This document shows, piece after piece, positions 50,634 to 59,284 of a stretch of 64,000 nt of DNA. Source of the stretch: Ottowia thiooxydans DSM 14619 (GTDB lineage: Bacteria; Pseudomonadota; Gammaproteobacteria; Burkholderiales; Burkholderiaceae_C); NCBI RefSeq assembly GCF_000422885.1, contig NZ_AUGX01000001.1, positions 559,238-623,237 of the forward strand, written 5' to 3'. Below the pieces are notes generated by a model. It saw only the letters and a list, made by a program, of their open reading frames with translations, was not told the origin of the DNA and did no database searches. Both the position numbers and the translations under genes were made by a program. Numbering within the stretch: position 1 is the stretch's first letter; every line of letters begins with the position of its first letter.

Positions 50634-51649
50634 TTTCCCGCCAACGATTCATTTTGAGTGCCGTCGCTGCTACAGCATTGGCTGTGTTAAGCACACCGAC
50701 TCTTGCACAAGTGCGAGAACAAAACTTCAAGATTGGTACAACCCTGCCGGATGATCACCCGATCACCCAGGGGGCCAAGAAGTTTGGTGAACTACTACAG
50801 GCCAAGAGCGCGGGCAAGATGAAGGCCAGGGTATACAGCTCCGCATCATTGGGCAATGAGATGCAGATGCAGTCTGCACTCCAGGGTGGTGTGCAGGATT
50901 TCTCCATCGCAACGACCACGACGCTGGTAGGCATGGTCAAGGAGTACTCACTCTTTGATATGCCCTACATGTTCCGCACCACTGCAGAGGCAGATGCCAT
51001 TTTGGATGGCGCCATTGGCAAGCAGCTTTTCGCGCTGCTGGAGCCAAAAAATCTGATTGGTCTCACCTACATGGAGCAGGGATTTCGTGACACCACGAAC
51101 AGCAAGCACCCCATCTCGAAATGGGAAGACTTCAAAGGTCTGAAGATCCGGGTACAGCCTTCCGCCTTCTACGTTGACATGTTCAACGCCTTGGGCGCAA
51201 ACGCAGTGCCCATGACCATCAACGAGGTCTATACGGCCATGGAAACCAAGGCCATCGATGGCCATGAGAACAGCCTCGCAGCAGTCAATTCCAACCGCTT
51301 CCAGGAAGTACAGAAGTACTTGAGCCTCACTGGGCACGCGTACAACGCGGTCGCTTTGCTGATGTCAAAAAAGACTTATGACAAGCTCAACCCGGACGAG
51401 CGAAAGCTGGTTTCAGAAGCCGCCCAGGAAGCAGCCATTTACGAACGCGGTGTGAGCCGTGCATTGGCTGGCTCATTGCTCGAAAAACTGAAGAAGGACG
51501 GAATGCAAGTCAACGACGTTACTCCGGCGGAGAAGCAACGCCTCGCAGAAAAGCTCCAGCCCGTCGTGACTAAGTATGCTGGCATTATTGGCGGTGACTG
51601 GATGCAGCGCATGGGTTCTGAATTGGCAAAGATCCGCACAGGCAAGTGA
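50630..51649 (+). CDS. dctP: TRAP transporter periplasmic binding protein (DctP type), copy 2
   Basis: The 339-residue paralogue of the protein at 48670 overlaps the upstream amidohydrolase by four bases. Its signal peptide ends TLAQ. It keeps the DctP motifs EDFKGLKIRVQPSAFYVDMF, NAVPMTINEVYTAMETKAID and DTTNSKHPISKWED. Two binding proteins for one DctQM pair suggest two related ligands. The operon ends at the hairpins of 51680-51792. Confidence 0.92.
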   Translation: MISRQRFILSAVAATALAVLSTPTLAQVREQNFKIGTTLPDDHPITQGAKKFGELLQAKSAGKMKARVYSSASLGNEMQMQSALQGGVQDFSIATTTTLVGMVKEYSLFDMPYMFRTTAEADAILDGAIGKQLFALLEPKNLIGLTYMEQGFRDTTNSKHPISKWEDFKGLKIRVQPSAFYVDMFNALGANAVPMTINEVYTAMETKAIDGHENSLAAVNSNRFQEVQKYLSLTGHAYNAVALLMSKKTYDKLNPDERKLVSEAAQEAAIYERGVSRALAGSLLEKLKKDGMQVNDVTPAEKQRLAEKLQPVVTKYAGIIGGDWMQRMGSELAKIRTGK

Positions 51650-51754
51650 AATTTTGGTGCTCTGAGAAGCATAAGAAATCCCCCCGCGCTCCCCGCTTCG
51701 CGAGGTTCGCTGGGCCCCGTGGGGGGCTTTTCTGCTTTGAGGCGGCCCGGCCAC

Positions 51755-51792
51755 AAAAAAAGCCCGTGGAGCGAATCCACGGGCTTTTTTTT
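51755..51792. terminator. Bidirectional intrinsic terminator
   Basis: AAAAAAAGCCCGTGGA-GCGAA-TCCACGGGCTTTTTTT forms a 16-bp stem with T-runs on both strands between convergent operons. A second, G/C-rich hairpin (CCCCCC at 51680 with GGGGGG at 51721, then CTTTTC) precedes it and may also end the TRAP transcript. Confidence 0.92.
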
Positions 51793-51803
51793 CGGAGGAC
51801 GAA

Positions 51804-53255
51804 TCAGGCCAGCGTGTAGGACGTCTTCACTGTGGTGAAAAACTCCTGCGCATACTTGCCCTGCTCTCGCGAGCCGTAGCTTGATCCTTTGCGGCCGCCG
51901 AACGGCACGTGGTAGTCAACACCGGCTGTTGGCAGATTCACCATCACCATGCCTGCCTGACTATGGCGCTTGAAGTGCGTCGCGTACTTCAAGCTGGTGG
52001 TCGCAATTCCTGCGGACAGACCAAACTCTGTGTCGTTAGCAGTAGCCAGCGCTTCATCGTAGTTCTTCACCCGGATCACGCTTGCGACCGGGCCAAAGAT
52101 CTCTTCCCTGTTGATACGCATGTCCTTATCCGTATCCACCAACAGAGCCGGAGACATGTAGAAACCTTCGGTAGCCAGTTTCAGTCGTTCGCCCCCGGTG
52201 AGCAGCGTAGCGCCTTCGTCCTGGCCAATCCGCACATAGCTCAGGTCCTGCTCAAGCTGGCTCTGACTGGAAACGGGGCCAATATCCGTTCCCTCCGCCA
52301 AGGCATCGCCTACTTTGATCTTGGACATGCGAGCCTTCATGGCATCGATGAACTTAGGGTAAATGCCCTCAGTGACGATCAGACGGCTTGAAGCTGTGCA
52401 GCGTTGGCCAGTGGAATAGAAAGCGCTCTGCACGCTCAACTCTACCGCTTGAGCCAGATCGGCATCATCCAGCACGATCTGCGGGTTCTTGCCGCCCATC
52501 TCCAGTTGGACTTTCTTCTGACGGGTCACGCATTCCACAGCAATGGCTCGGCCCACACCGACTGACCCGGTGAAGCTGATGGCATGTATGCCGGGATGGC
52601 TTACCAGCGCGCTACCAATGACGCTACCGCGCCCCATGACCAAGTTGAAGACGCCCGCCGGAATGCCCGAACGGCTGATGATCTCAGCCAAAGCCCAAGC
52701 GGAGCCTGGCACCAGATCTGCGGGTTTGAGGACAACGCAATTGCCAAAGGCCAAGGCAGGCGCGATCTTCCAGGCCGGAATGGCGATGGGAAAGTTCCAA
52801 GGAGTGATCAAACCCACCACACCGATGGGCTCGCGAGTGATCTCCACGCCGATGTTCGGGCGTACCGACGGCAAGAGTTCGCCCGACAGGCGCAGACATT
52901 CACCGGCAAAGAACTTGAAGATCTGTCCGGCGCGCGTGGCTTCTCCAATGCCTTCAGCCTTGGTTTTCCCCTCTTCTCGCGACAGCAGCGTACCGAGTTC
53001 TTCACGACGTGCCAGGATTTCGGTACCGATCTTGTCGAGCGCATCCGAGCGTGCCTGAACCCCGCCCGTGGCCCAGGCCGGGAATGCGGCGGTGGCAGCA
53101 GCTACTGCGGCATCCACGCTCGCGGCATCGCCCTGCGTGTATTCAGCGATGGTGTCGGCAAGGTTGGAGGGATTCAGGTTGGGGCTGTAGCTGTTTCCAC
53201 TAACCCACTGACCGCCAATGAAGTTGTCGTTCTTTTTCATTCGTGATCCGTTCAT
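51804..53255 (-). CDS. NAD(P)-dependent aldehyde dehydrogenase (semialdehyde dehydrogenase type)
   Basis: The 483-residue enzyme has FIGGQWVSGNSYSPNLNPSN at the N-terminus, TPWNFPIAIPAWKIAPALAF, the glycine loop ISFTGSVGVGRAI, the catalytic Glu (LEMGGKNPQIVLDDAD), the catalytic Cys (STGQRCTASSRLI) and NREEIFGPVASVIRV. The N-terminus resembles alpha-ketoglutaric semialdehyde dehydrogenase of the non-phosphorylative pentose-acid route. An ATG at 53255 overlaps the stop of the DapA-type gene (ATGA); a second ATG at 53240 is possible. It is last in the acid-sugar operon. Confidence 0.88.
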   Translation of the reverse strand: MNGSRMKKNDNFIGGQWVSGNSYSPNLNPSNLADTIAEYTQGDAASVDAAVAAATAAFPAWATGGVQARSDALDKIGTEILARREELGTLLSREEGKTKAEGIGEATRAGQIFKFFAGECLRLSGELLPSVRPNIGVEITREPIGVVGLITPWNFPIAIPAWKIAPALAFGNCVVLKPADLVPGSAWALAEIISRSGIPAGVFNLVMGRGSVIGSALVSHPGIHAISFTGSVGVGRAIAVECVTRQKKVQLEMGGKNPQIVLDDADLAQAVELSVQSAFYSTGQRCTASSRLIVTEGIYPKFIDAMKARMSKIKVGDALAEGTDIGPVSSQSQLEQDLSYVRIGQDEGATLLTGGERLKLATEGFYMSPALLVDTDKDMRINREEIFGPVASVIRVKNYDEALATANDTEFGLSAGIATTSLKYATHFKRHSQAGMVMVNLPTAGVDYHVPFGGRKGSSYGSREQGKYAQEFFTTVKTSYTLA

Positions 53256-54193
53256 TTTCCCCAGCGTAGCACAAGGGGATCGAGCCGTTTAGCCGTTGCG
53301 ATTAACCCTTCACGCACGGCCGGGTGCATAGGCGGCCACGGATGACGCGGTGCTTCGCAAGCAATTACCCCGCCTTCCTTCATGAGCGCCTTCGCCGCAA
53401 GAATTCCTGCCTGCCGATTCTCGACATTGATCAGTGGCAACCAGCGCTGGTACAGCGTAAAAGCCAAATCCATATTGCCCAGGCGGTGCGCTTCGATGAT
53501 TGGGCGTATGCCATCCGCAAAGGCACCACCGGTCATCGCGCCGGTCGCCCCGGCGTCCAGATCGGGCAGCAATGTAATGGCTTCCTCGCCATCCCATGGC
53601 CCTTCTATGACCTCACCGCCCAGACGAATGAGCTCGCGCAGTTTGCTTGCTGCGCCAGCGGTTTCGATCTTGAAATAGCTGACCTGTTCAATTTCCTTTG
53701 CCATCTTCGCAAGGAAAGCAGCGGAAAGCGCCGTTCCACTGGCCGGTGCATCCTGCACCATGATGGGAATGGAGACCGAGTCCGATAGCCCGGCATAGAA
53801 CTCGAAGATCTGAGTCTCAGGCACACGGAAGGTAGCGCCGTGGTAGGGCGGCATGACCATCAGCATGGCCGCACCCATGTCTTGCGCTCGCCTGCTGCGT
53901 GCAGCGCAAACCGCTGTACTGAAGTGAGTGGTCGTCACAATGACCGGCACTCGCCCGGCAACATGTTCGAGTGCAGTCCGGGTCAAGATCTCGCGCTCTT
54001 CGTCTGAAAGCAAAAATTGCTCCGAAAAGTTGGCAAGAATGCAGATTCCGTCTACGCCCGAGTCGATCATGAAGTCGAGACAGCGCTTCTGGCTTTCGAG
54101 ATCAAGCGCACCGAATTCGTCGAAGGTGGTGGGTGCTACGGGAAAGATGCCCCGATAGCGAGGGTTGGAAAGTCCAGGCATGGGATGGCTCAC
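53252..54193 (-). CDS. DapA-family lyase/dehydratase (2-keto-3-deoxy acid type)
   Basis: The 313-residue class I aldolase-fold protein has [20 protein letters not shown], the Tyr/Thr region [20 protein letters not shown] and the Schiff-base Lys in [14 protein letters not shown], followed by [20 protein letters not shown]. It is not the biosynthetic DapA, given its neighbours. Between a RhamD-like dehydratase and an aldehyde dehydrogenase it should act on a 2-keto-3-deoxy sugar acid, either dehydrating a pentose acid to the semialdehyde or cleaving a 6-deoxy acid. The GTG start at 54193 overlaps the upstream stop; ATG 54181 is an alternative. Confidence 0.83.
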   Translation of the reverse strand: MSHPMPGLSNPRYRGIFPVAPTTFDEFGALDLESQKRCLDFMIDSGVDGICILANFSEQFLLSDEEREILTRTALEHVAGRVPVIVTTTHFSTAVCAARSRRAQDMGAAMLMVMPPYHGATFRVPETQIFEFYAGLSDSVSIPIMVQDAPASGTALSAAFLAKMAKEIEQVSYFKIETAGAASKLRELIRLGGEVIEGPWDGEEAITLLPDLDAGATGAMTGGAFADGIRPIIEAHRLGNMDLAFTLYQRWLPLINVENRQAGILAAKALMKEGGVIACEAPRHPWPPMHPAVREGLIATAKRLDPLVLRWGK

Positions 54194-55362
54194 TCGATGA
54201 TGTCGAACTGATCAAGAAACTCGGTCTTCAAGCTAAGACCGAGGCCGGGGACGTCATCGCGCAATTGCACAAACCCGTTCTCCGCGATCGGCTCGCCGTC
54301 AAAGATGTAATAGAACAGCTCGTTGCCCACCTCGACATCAAACATGGGGAAGTATTCGCTGATGGGCGACGCAATGGTGCTCATTGTCAGGTGGTAGTTG
54401 TGCATCTGACCTGCGTGCGGGATGACTGGCACCGAGTAGGCTTCACACAGAGCATTGATCTTGTGCGCAGCAGTGATGCCGCCCACACGGTTGGTGTCAT
54501 ATTGAACGACGCTCACCGCTTTCTTGTCTAGCAGTTGCTTGAATCCATAGAGCGAGAACTCATGTTCGCCCCCAGAGATGGGAATGCTCGTCAGTTGATT
54601 GAGTTCGGCGTAGCCATCGATATCGTCGGCAATCACTGGTTCCTCCACCCAACGCGGCTCGAACTTCTCCAGCTTGGGCAAGATGCGCTTGGCGTACTCC
54701 AGGTTCCAGCCCATGTAGCACTCGAGCATCAGATCGCTTTCGTAGCCAATTACTTCACGGAGTGCCTCAACGGCCTTCAGGTTCTCAGCCACACCACGAG
54801 TGCCGTGCGCTGGGCCGTAGCCGAAGCGAGACTTGAACATGGTGAAGCCCTGGTCAAGGAACTTCTGCGCTTCAGCCTGCATTTCATCCAGGTCGGTGCG
54901 GTAAAGCTTGGAGTAATAGACAGGAATTTTTTCCTTGGTGCGCCCGCCCAACAACTTGAAGACCGGCTTATTGACCGATTTGCCCAGAATGTCCCAGATG
55001 GCCAGATCAACCGCTGAGATGGCGGCCATGGTGACGCCCTTGCGCCCCCAGGCGTGCGTGCTGCGGTACATGCGTTGCCAGAGGTACTCATAGTCCCAGG
55101 GGTCCTGGCCAATCACCAACGGAGCCAGATACTGGTCAATGATGGCTTTGGCGACAGCAGGAGCCAAGGCCACGTTGCCTAGCCCGACGATACCGTCGTC
55201 AGTTTCGATCTCCACCACGGTCCAGGAGTGAAAGCGGAACGTACTCATGGACTCAGTATTTGAGTAGACCAGGTCCATCGCGTTAGAGCAGAAATTTCCT
55301 TGTGGTGGGACGGTCTTACCCTTCCATTGAAAAACGCGAGCGCGAACGGATTTGATTTTCAT
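54190..55362 (-). CDS. Enolase-superfamily acid-sugar dehydratase (RhamD-like, mandelate racemase subgroup)
   Basis: The 390-residue protein begins [20 protein letters not shown]. The barrel shows three acidic metal ligands in order, in [21 protein letters not shown] and ISGGEHEFS. An Asp-His dyad follows in [11 protein letters not shown] and [14 protein letters not shown], the last as in rhamnonate-dehydratase-type members. It should dehydrate an aldonate to a 2-keto-3-deoxy acid. Glu in place of the commoner Asp at the first metal position is a small oddity. It is followed by the DapA-like and aldehyde dehydrogenase genes, completing a short catabolic route. Confidence 0.87.
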   Translation of the reverse strand: MKIKSVRARVFQWKGKTVPPQGNFCSNAMDLVYSNTESMSTFRFHSWTVVEIETDDGIVGLGNVALAPAVAKAIIDQYLAPLVIGQDPWDYEYLWQRMYRSTHAWGRKGVTMAAISAVDLAIWDILGKSVNKPVFKLLGGRTKEKIPVYYSKLYRTDLDEMQAEAQKFLDQGFTMFKSRFGYGPAHGTRGVAENLKAVEALREVIGYESDLMLECYMGWNLEYAKRILPKLEKFEPRWVEEPVIADDIDGYAELNQLTSIPISGGEHEFSLYGFKQLLDKKAVSVVQYDTNRVGGITAAHKINALCEAYSVPVIPHAGQMHNYHLTMSTIASPISEYFPMFDVEVGNELFYYIFDGEPIAENGFVQLRDDVPGLGLSLKTEFLDQFDIIE

Positions 55363-55392
55363 GGCTGTCTCGTTGTGAATGAATTGATGGAC

Positions 55393-56436
55393 TCAAGCGG
55401 GTTGGACATCGCGCAGGCGCGCGGCGCCCATGCGACTGGCAATCTGAAAAGCCTGCCAGGTAGCTTCGACGTTGGCTTTGCCCATGCCGGCAATGTCGTA
55501 GGCGGTACCGTGGGCCGGCGTGGTGATGGGAATCGGCAAACCTCCCTGCACCGTGACGCCGCGCGAGAAGCCCAGAAGCTTGATTGCGATCTGGCCTTGG
55601 TCGTGGTACATGGTGACAATGGCCTGGTACTCGCCCGCCACCGCCTTCAGGAAGATGGTGTCAGCCGGGAAAGGGCCATGGAATGGCGTGTCGGTTGGCC
55701 ACTCACGCGCCTGAAGGGCACGCACAGCCGGAGCAATGATGTCAAGCTCTTCACGTCCGCAAACGCCGCCGTCTCCGCCGTGCGGATTGAACGCAGCAAT
55801 CGCCACCTTGGGCGCTGCGATGCCACTGGCCAAGAGTGACCGATATATCAGCTCCGAGGCCTGCTCGATGCGCTCAACGCTCAGGAAACTGGCAACCGTC
55901 TTGAGCGGTACGTGCGAAGAGATGCGTGATGTCCAAAGGTCGCCAAGCGTGTTGAATTCGCAGAAATACCCCTTCACCCCTAGATACTCGGCAAAGTGAT
56001 GCAACTCATCTTCATGCTGCATTCCACCGATCTTCATGGCCTGCTTGTTAAGTGGCGCAAAACAGATGGCATCGACTTCGCCGGCAAGTGCGGCGTCCAT
56101 GCAAAGATCAAGCACCTTCAAGACCGAGCGGCCACCAGGCGCTTCTGCCTGACCGCGATTCACCAAGGCACGATCAATGCTGTCAACTGCAATGAACGCG
56201 GGGCGCGAGCGGTCTGGACGTTGACGGACTTCGGCGAACGACGCCACTTCATCACACGGAACCGTCAGGCCTGCGATGCGCTGCCCTTCATTCCAAAGCC
56301 AGGGGTCGCCCACCAGCACGATGTTGGCCAATGCAGTAGCTTCAGGTTTGGCAAGCAGCCGGGCGATCAGCTCGGACCCTATCCCGGCGGGATCGCCGAG
56401 CATGACGGAGACTACAGGCAGTACGGGGTGACTCAT
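55393..56436 (-). CDS. PdxA-family NAD-dependent dehydrogenase (catabolic PdxA2 type)
   Basis: The 347-residue protein resembles 4-hydroxythreonine-4-phosphate dehydrogenase: VVSVMLGDPAGIGSELIARL, AFNPHGGDGGVCGREELDII with the metal His, and VTMYHDQGQIAIKLLGFSRG with the second His. The location in a sugar-acid operon suggests the PdxA2 branch, which oxidises phosphorylated four-carbon acids such as threonate or erythronate phosphate. The usual partner, a DUF1537-type kinase, is missing here. It lies 30 bp upstream of the dehydratase gene and 3 bp downstream of the Bug gene. Confidence 0.85.
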   Translation of the reverse strand: MSHPVLPVVSVMLGDPAGIGSELIARLLAKPEATALANIVLVGDPWLWNEGQRIAGLTVPCDEVASFAEVRQRPDRSRPAFIAVDSIDRALVNRGQAEAPGGRSVLKVLDLCMDAALAGEVDAICFAPLNKQAMKIGGMQHEDELHHFAEYLGVKGYFCEFNTLGDLWTSRISSHVPLKTVASFLSVERIEQASELIYRSLLASGIAAPKVAIAAFNPHGGDGGVCGREELDIIAPAVRALQAREWPTDTPFHGPFPADTIFLKAVAGEYQAIVTMYHDQGQIAIKLLGFSRGVTVQGGLPIPITTPAHGTAYDIAGMGKANVEATWQAFQIASRMGAARLRDVQPA

Positions 56437-56439
56437 TGA

Positions 56440-57402
56440 TTACTCCAGGCGGATGTTGCGCTTCTTGATGAGTTCGCCGAAACGCTTGTTTTCGGCTGCA
56501 TGGAAGTCAGCGAACTGAGCTTGCGTCGTTGGCGTGATCTCTGCGCCAATGCCGTCCAGGCGGGTCTTGGTTTCCGGCATGGCGAGCACGAGATTGACAG
56601 CGTCATGCACCTTGGTCTGCACAGCCTTTGGCGTTGAAGCAGGCATGTAGATGCCGTACCAGGCACTCATCTCAACGCCCTGCACACCGGCTTCGGCCAT
56701 CGTTGGTACATCAGGAAGTTGCGGATTGCGCTTTGGTGTGGTGACCGCAAGCGCCCGGATCTTCCCGCTCTTGATGTGGCCCAGGATGGAAGGCAAGGTG
56801 TCGAAGCTCATCTGGACTTGCCCGCCCACCAGATCGATCAGGGCCGGGCTACTTCCCTTGTAAGGCACCTGAGCTATATCAACTTCAGCGGCATCCTTGA
56901 ACATCTCTGCTGCGATGTGCTGTGTGCTACCGGAGCCACTACTCGCATAGTTGAGCTTTCCGGGTGAAGCCTTCGCAATCTGGATGAGCTCTTTCACGGT
57001 TTTCGCAGGTACACCATTGCCCACGACGAGTACATTGGGAACAGAGCCCACGAACGCCACCGGAACCAGGTCGCGGTTGCTATCGTAGGTTAGCTTTAGC
57101 AGGTGCGGCGCAATGGCGTGCGCTGTCACCACACCCATCAGCATGGTGTTCCCGTCGGTAGACTTGGCGGTGACGCCAGCTGCCAGGGTGTTTGACGCAC
57201 CGGGGCGGTTTTCCACCACGACGGGCTGTTTAAGTAGCGGCCCCAACCTGTCTGCCACTGCACGCGCCATAGCATCAGTGCCCCCGCCCGGCGCGGACCC
57301 CACCAGGATGCGCACCGGATGAGTGGGCCACTCCTGCGCCTGAGCACCACCAGGGCCCAACACAAGCACAGTGGCAGCCGTTAAGGCCATCATGAATTTC
57401 AT
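56440..57402 (-). CDS. Bug-family (TctC) periplasmic substrate-binding protein
   Basis: The 320-residue protein has a signal peptide (MKFMMALTAATVLVLGPGGA, cleaved near QAQ) and the Bug motifs WPTHPVRILVGSAPGGGTDA, KQPVVVENRPGASN, IAQVPYKGSSPALIDLVGGQ and IRALAVTTPKR. It opens the leftward acid-sugar operon, so a sugar acid or its lactone is the expected ligand. A LysR gene is divergent, 108 bp away. Confidence 0.9.
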   Translation of the reverse strand: MKFMMALTAATVLVLGPGGAQAQEWPTHPVRILVGSAPGGGTDAMARAVADRLGPLLKQPVVVENRPGASNTLAAGVTAKSTDGNTMLMGVVTAHAIAPHLLKLTYDSNRDLVPVAFVGSVPNVLVVGNGVPAKTVKELIQIAKASPGKLNYASSGSGSTQHIAAEMFKDAAEVDIAQVPYKGSSPALIDLVGGQVQMSFDTLPSILGHIKSGKIRALAVTTPKRNPQLPDVPTMAEAGVQGVEMSAWYGIYMPASTPKAVQTKVHDAVNLVLAMPETKTRLDGIGAEITPTTQAQFADFHAAENKRFGELIKKRNIRLE

Positions 57403-57479
57403 CTAGCTGTCTCCGAATACGTTTTATAAGAAGTGAACCGATGGTAGGCATGCAATTGATTGCCGTAAACTGAAAGCTC

Positions 57480-57491
57480 TTGATCGATCAA
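57480..57491. promoter_or_regulatory. TTGATCGATCAA palindrome between the Bug gene and lysR
   Basis: A perfect 12-bp dyad lies 20 bp upstream of the LysR start and 78 bp upstream of the divergent Bug gene. This is a position where a LysR autoregulatory site is usual. The TCGA-centred sequence is short, so chance occurrence is possible. Confidence 0.4.
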
Positions 57492-57510
57492 TAACCTCAG
57501 GTAATAGAAA

Positions 57511-58452
57511 ATGGGCTCTATCGACCGGCAGGACAGCACTCCACAACTGCTTAATCGGCTACGCATGCGGCAAGTAGCCTTGTTGCTCGCTATCGAGGAT
57601 CGGCATACGCTGAGTGGCGCAGCGAATCAGCTGGGCCTGACCCAGCCAGCCGCAACCAAGATGCTTCACGAATTGGAAGACGCCTTGGGTCAGACGCTTT
57701 TTGACCGGGTAGGCCGGGGCCTGCAGCTCAATGCGGCCGGCGAGCGCGCCACGGGCTATTTCCGCAGCATCCGCGGTTGTATGGAAGCTTTGAACCGTGA
57801 ACTCAGTGAGATGCGCCTGGGCAGCGCCGGCAAATTCTCGCTAGGCAGCATCATGGCGGCGTCGCCCGGGCGACTGACTGACGCTTTGCTAGGGCTAAAG
57901 GCCCAGTTTCCACTGCTTGCCATGGAGATCGCCGTCGACACCAGCGACCGCCTGCTCGCTCAATTGAGGGAAGGCGTGCTTGAGGTGATGGTTGGGCGCC
58001 TGGTGGACGACCCCGGTATGGAGTGCGCCTTTCGCGCCATTGACGACGAAGCGCTGGCCGTGGTGGTAGCCAGCGATCACCCTCTGGTTGGCAAGCGGCG
58101 CATCGAATTCACATCTCTGCTCGAATTCTCCTGGGTACTGCAATCCAACGGAAGTCCAATGCGCGACCTGATAGAGCATGAGTTTCGCCACCACCATGCA
58201 CTGATCCCCAAGGGTTTGATCGAGACGGGCTCCATCCTCACCACCATCAACCTGATCCGGCGCTCACAACTGATCGGCGTGATTCCGGAAGCCGTGGCCC
58301 AGCAGTATTCAGGAAACAATCTGCTGCACATCCTGCCCTATCGCTTTAGACAGAAGCTCGAAGCTTACGGCAGCGTGGTCCGATCGGATCGTCCTCTAAG
58401 CAAACCGGCACAGGAGTTTCTCACGTTGCTGCACGCGCCAAGGAAGCTTTGA
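57511..58452 (+). CDS. LysR-family transcriptional regulator (GbpR/pca-type)
   Basis: The 313-residue protein has the branch-specific N-terminus LRMRQVALLLAIEDRHTLSG, then AANQLGLTQPAATKMLHELE and DALGQTLFDRVGRGLQLN. Its effector domain includes FSLGSIMAASPGRLTDALL. This LysR group often controls sugar and galactose-type genes. It is divergent from the Bug-PdxA-RhamD-DapA-ALDH operon and is its probable activator. Confidence 0.9.
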   Translation: MGSIDRQDSTPQLLNRLRMRQVALLLAIEDRHTLSGAANQLGLTQPAATKMLHELEDALGQTLFDRVGRGLQLNAAGERATGYFRSIRGCMEALNRELSEMRLGSAGKFSLGSIMAASPGRLTDALLGLKAQFPLLAMEIAVDTSDRLLAQLREGVLEVMVGRLVDDPGMECAFRAIDDEALAVVVASDHPLVGKRRIEFTSLLEFSWVLQSNGSPMRDLIEHEFRHHHALIPKGLIETGSILTTINLIRRSQLIGVIPEAVAQQYSGNNLLHILPYRFRQKLEAYGSVVRSDRPLSKPAQEFLTLLHAPRKL

Positions 58453-58578
58453 CTCTGGTTAGATTTTGGAATCAAAGCTAGAGGGGACGCCGTAAAACAT
58501 CGCCGGTAAGTATCAGCCCAGTCTAGGCATGTTGGCCATCGCGCCGCCCTTCTTTTCGGATGGTGCGGAGGATAGCGA

Positions 58579-58640
58579 TCAACCACCTCAAGCGCCAATC
58601 TCCTCAGAACCGCTGCAGCGGTCTTCGCGATTCTTTGGCT
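58579..58640 (+). repeat. Degenerate copy of the terminator region at 61769-61845
   Basis: TCAACCACCTCAAGCGCC, then CCGCTGCAG-CGGTCTT, matches 61769-61845 closely. It lacks the 12 bases CTCACGCTGCAG that make the second arm of that hairpin, as expected from deletion between two GCTGCAG copies. The two repeats are direct and bracket 3.2 kb containing a Bug, an oxidoreductase and a DUF1330 gene. Confidence 0.65.
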
Positions 58641-58755
58641 CGGCAGCCCGCCACGGGCGTGCCGTTGTGCACTGGCCCTTCAACACGGGCTTGATGGCCT
58701 CGAACTGCCTTCGGCTGATGGCACTGGGGTAGCCGTTGCCCCCTGAGCTTCCCAT
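58588..58755 (-). pseudogene. IS5-type transposase N-terminal remnant
   Basis: A 55-codon leftward frame starts MGSSGGNGYPSAISRRQFEA, then IKPVLKG. YPS-(I/L)SR-QFE-I-P-L is the usual N-terminus of IS5/IS1031-group transposases. The rest of the roughly 270-residue enzyme is absent and the frame ends in the repeat at 58588. This is an inactive insertion-sequence scar. Confidence 0.55.
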
Positions 58756-59284
58756 GAAATTGAGAGGCGCGGCGTCTCAGCTGCCGATGAGGACCAAGCT
58801 CGCATCCATCTCAAGATGATATGGCAGGCAGTGAATTAGGTATTGGACAGATGGGATCACGCTGCCTAATCTCCACGCATCTTGTTGCGTTCGCGGCAAC
58901 TCAAATCCCAGGCGCCGCCAAGACAACCAAGAAGACGGCGCAGTAAATGGGCGCTTGATGAACTGACTCAGTCGGCGAACCACGCAAATCGGAGGGTTCT
59001 TGAATTTCTCTCTATTCACAGCATTCGCCCCTTCTGGGCCATCTGCGCTGAGCTTATTCAGCCTTTCAAGGCATCGCTCTCCGTCAGGAATGCATGAAGC
59101 TTCGTGTATCGGACGCATGTGCGCCTAAACAGACGCCTGCGAGCACTAGAAGCCAGCAGCCAGTGCCACTAAAAAAGAGAAGTACCGAGCAAGGGTTGGA
59201 CATTCTGACCCTTGCAAATTTCAGTGGATCAGAGAACGCACTTAGAAGGCGTTCCATTTTTAACCTAAGCAACGGAGACAAATC
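58756..59284. other. Intergenic region, no gene recognised
   Basis: The region holds an unrecognised leftward frame of 113 codons (58777-59118) with no ribosome site or known motif, probably chance. The last 60 bp, with AACGGAGACAAATC before 59285, provide the ribosome site of the Bug gene. Confidence 0.5.

Noticed and set aside
58777-59118. 113-codon leftward frame near the IS scar
   Set aside because: No ribosome site, no recognisable motif, and it ends close to the transposase remnant; probably chance.
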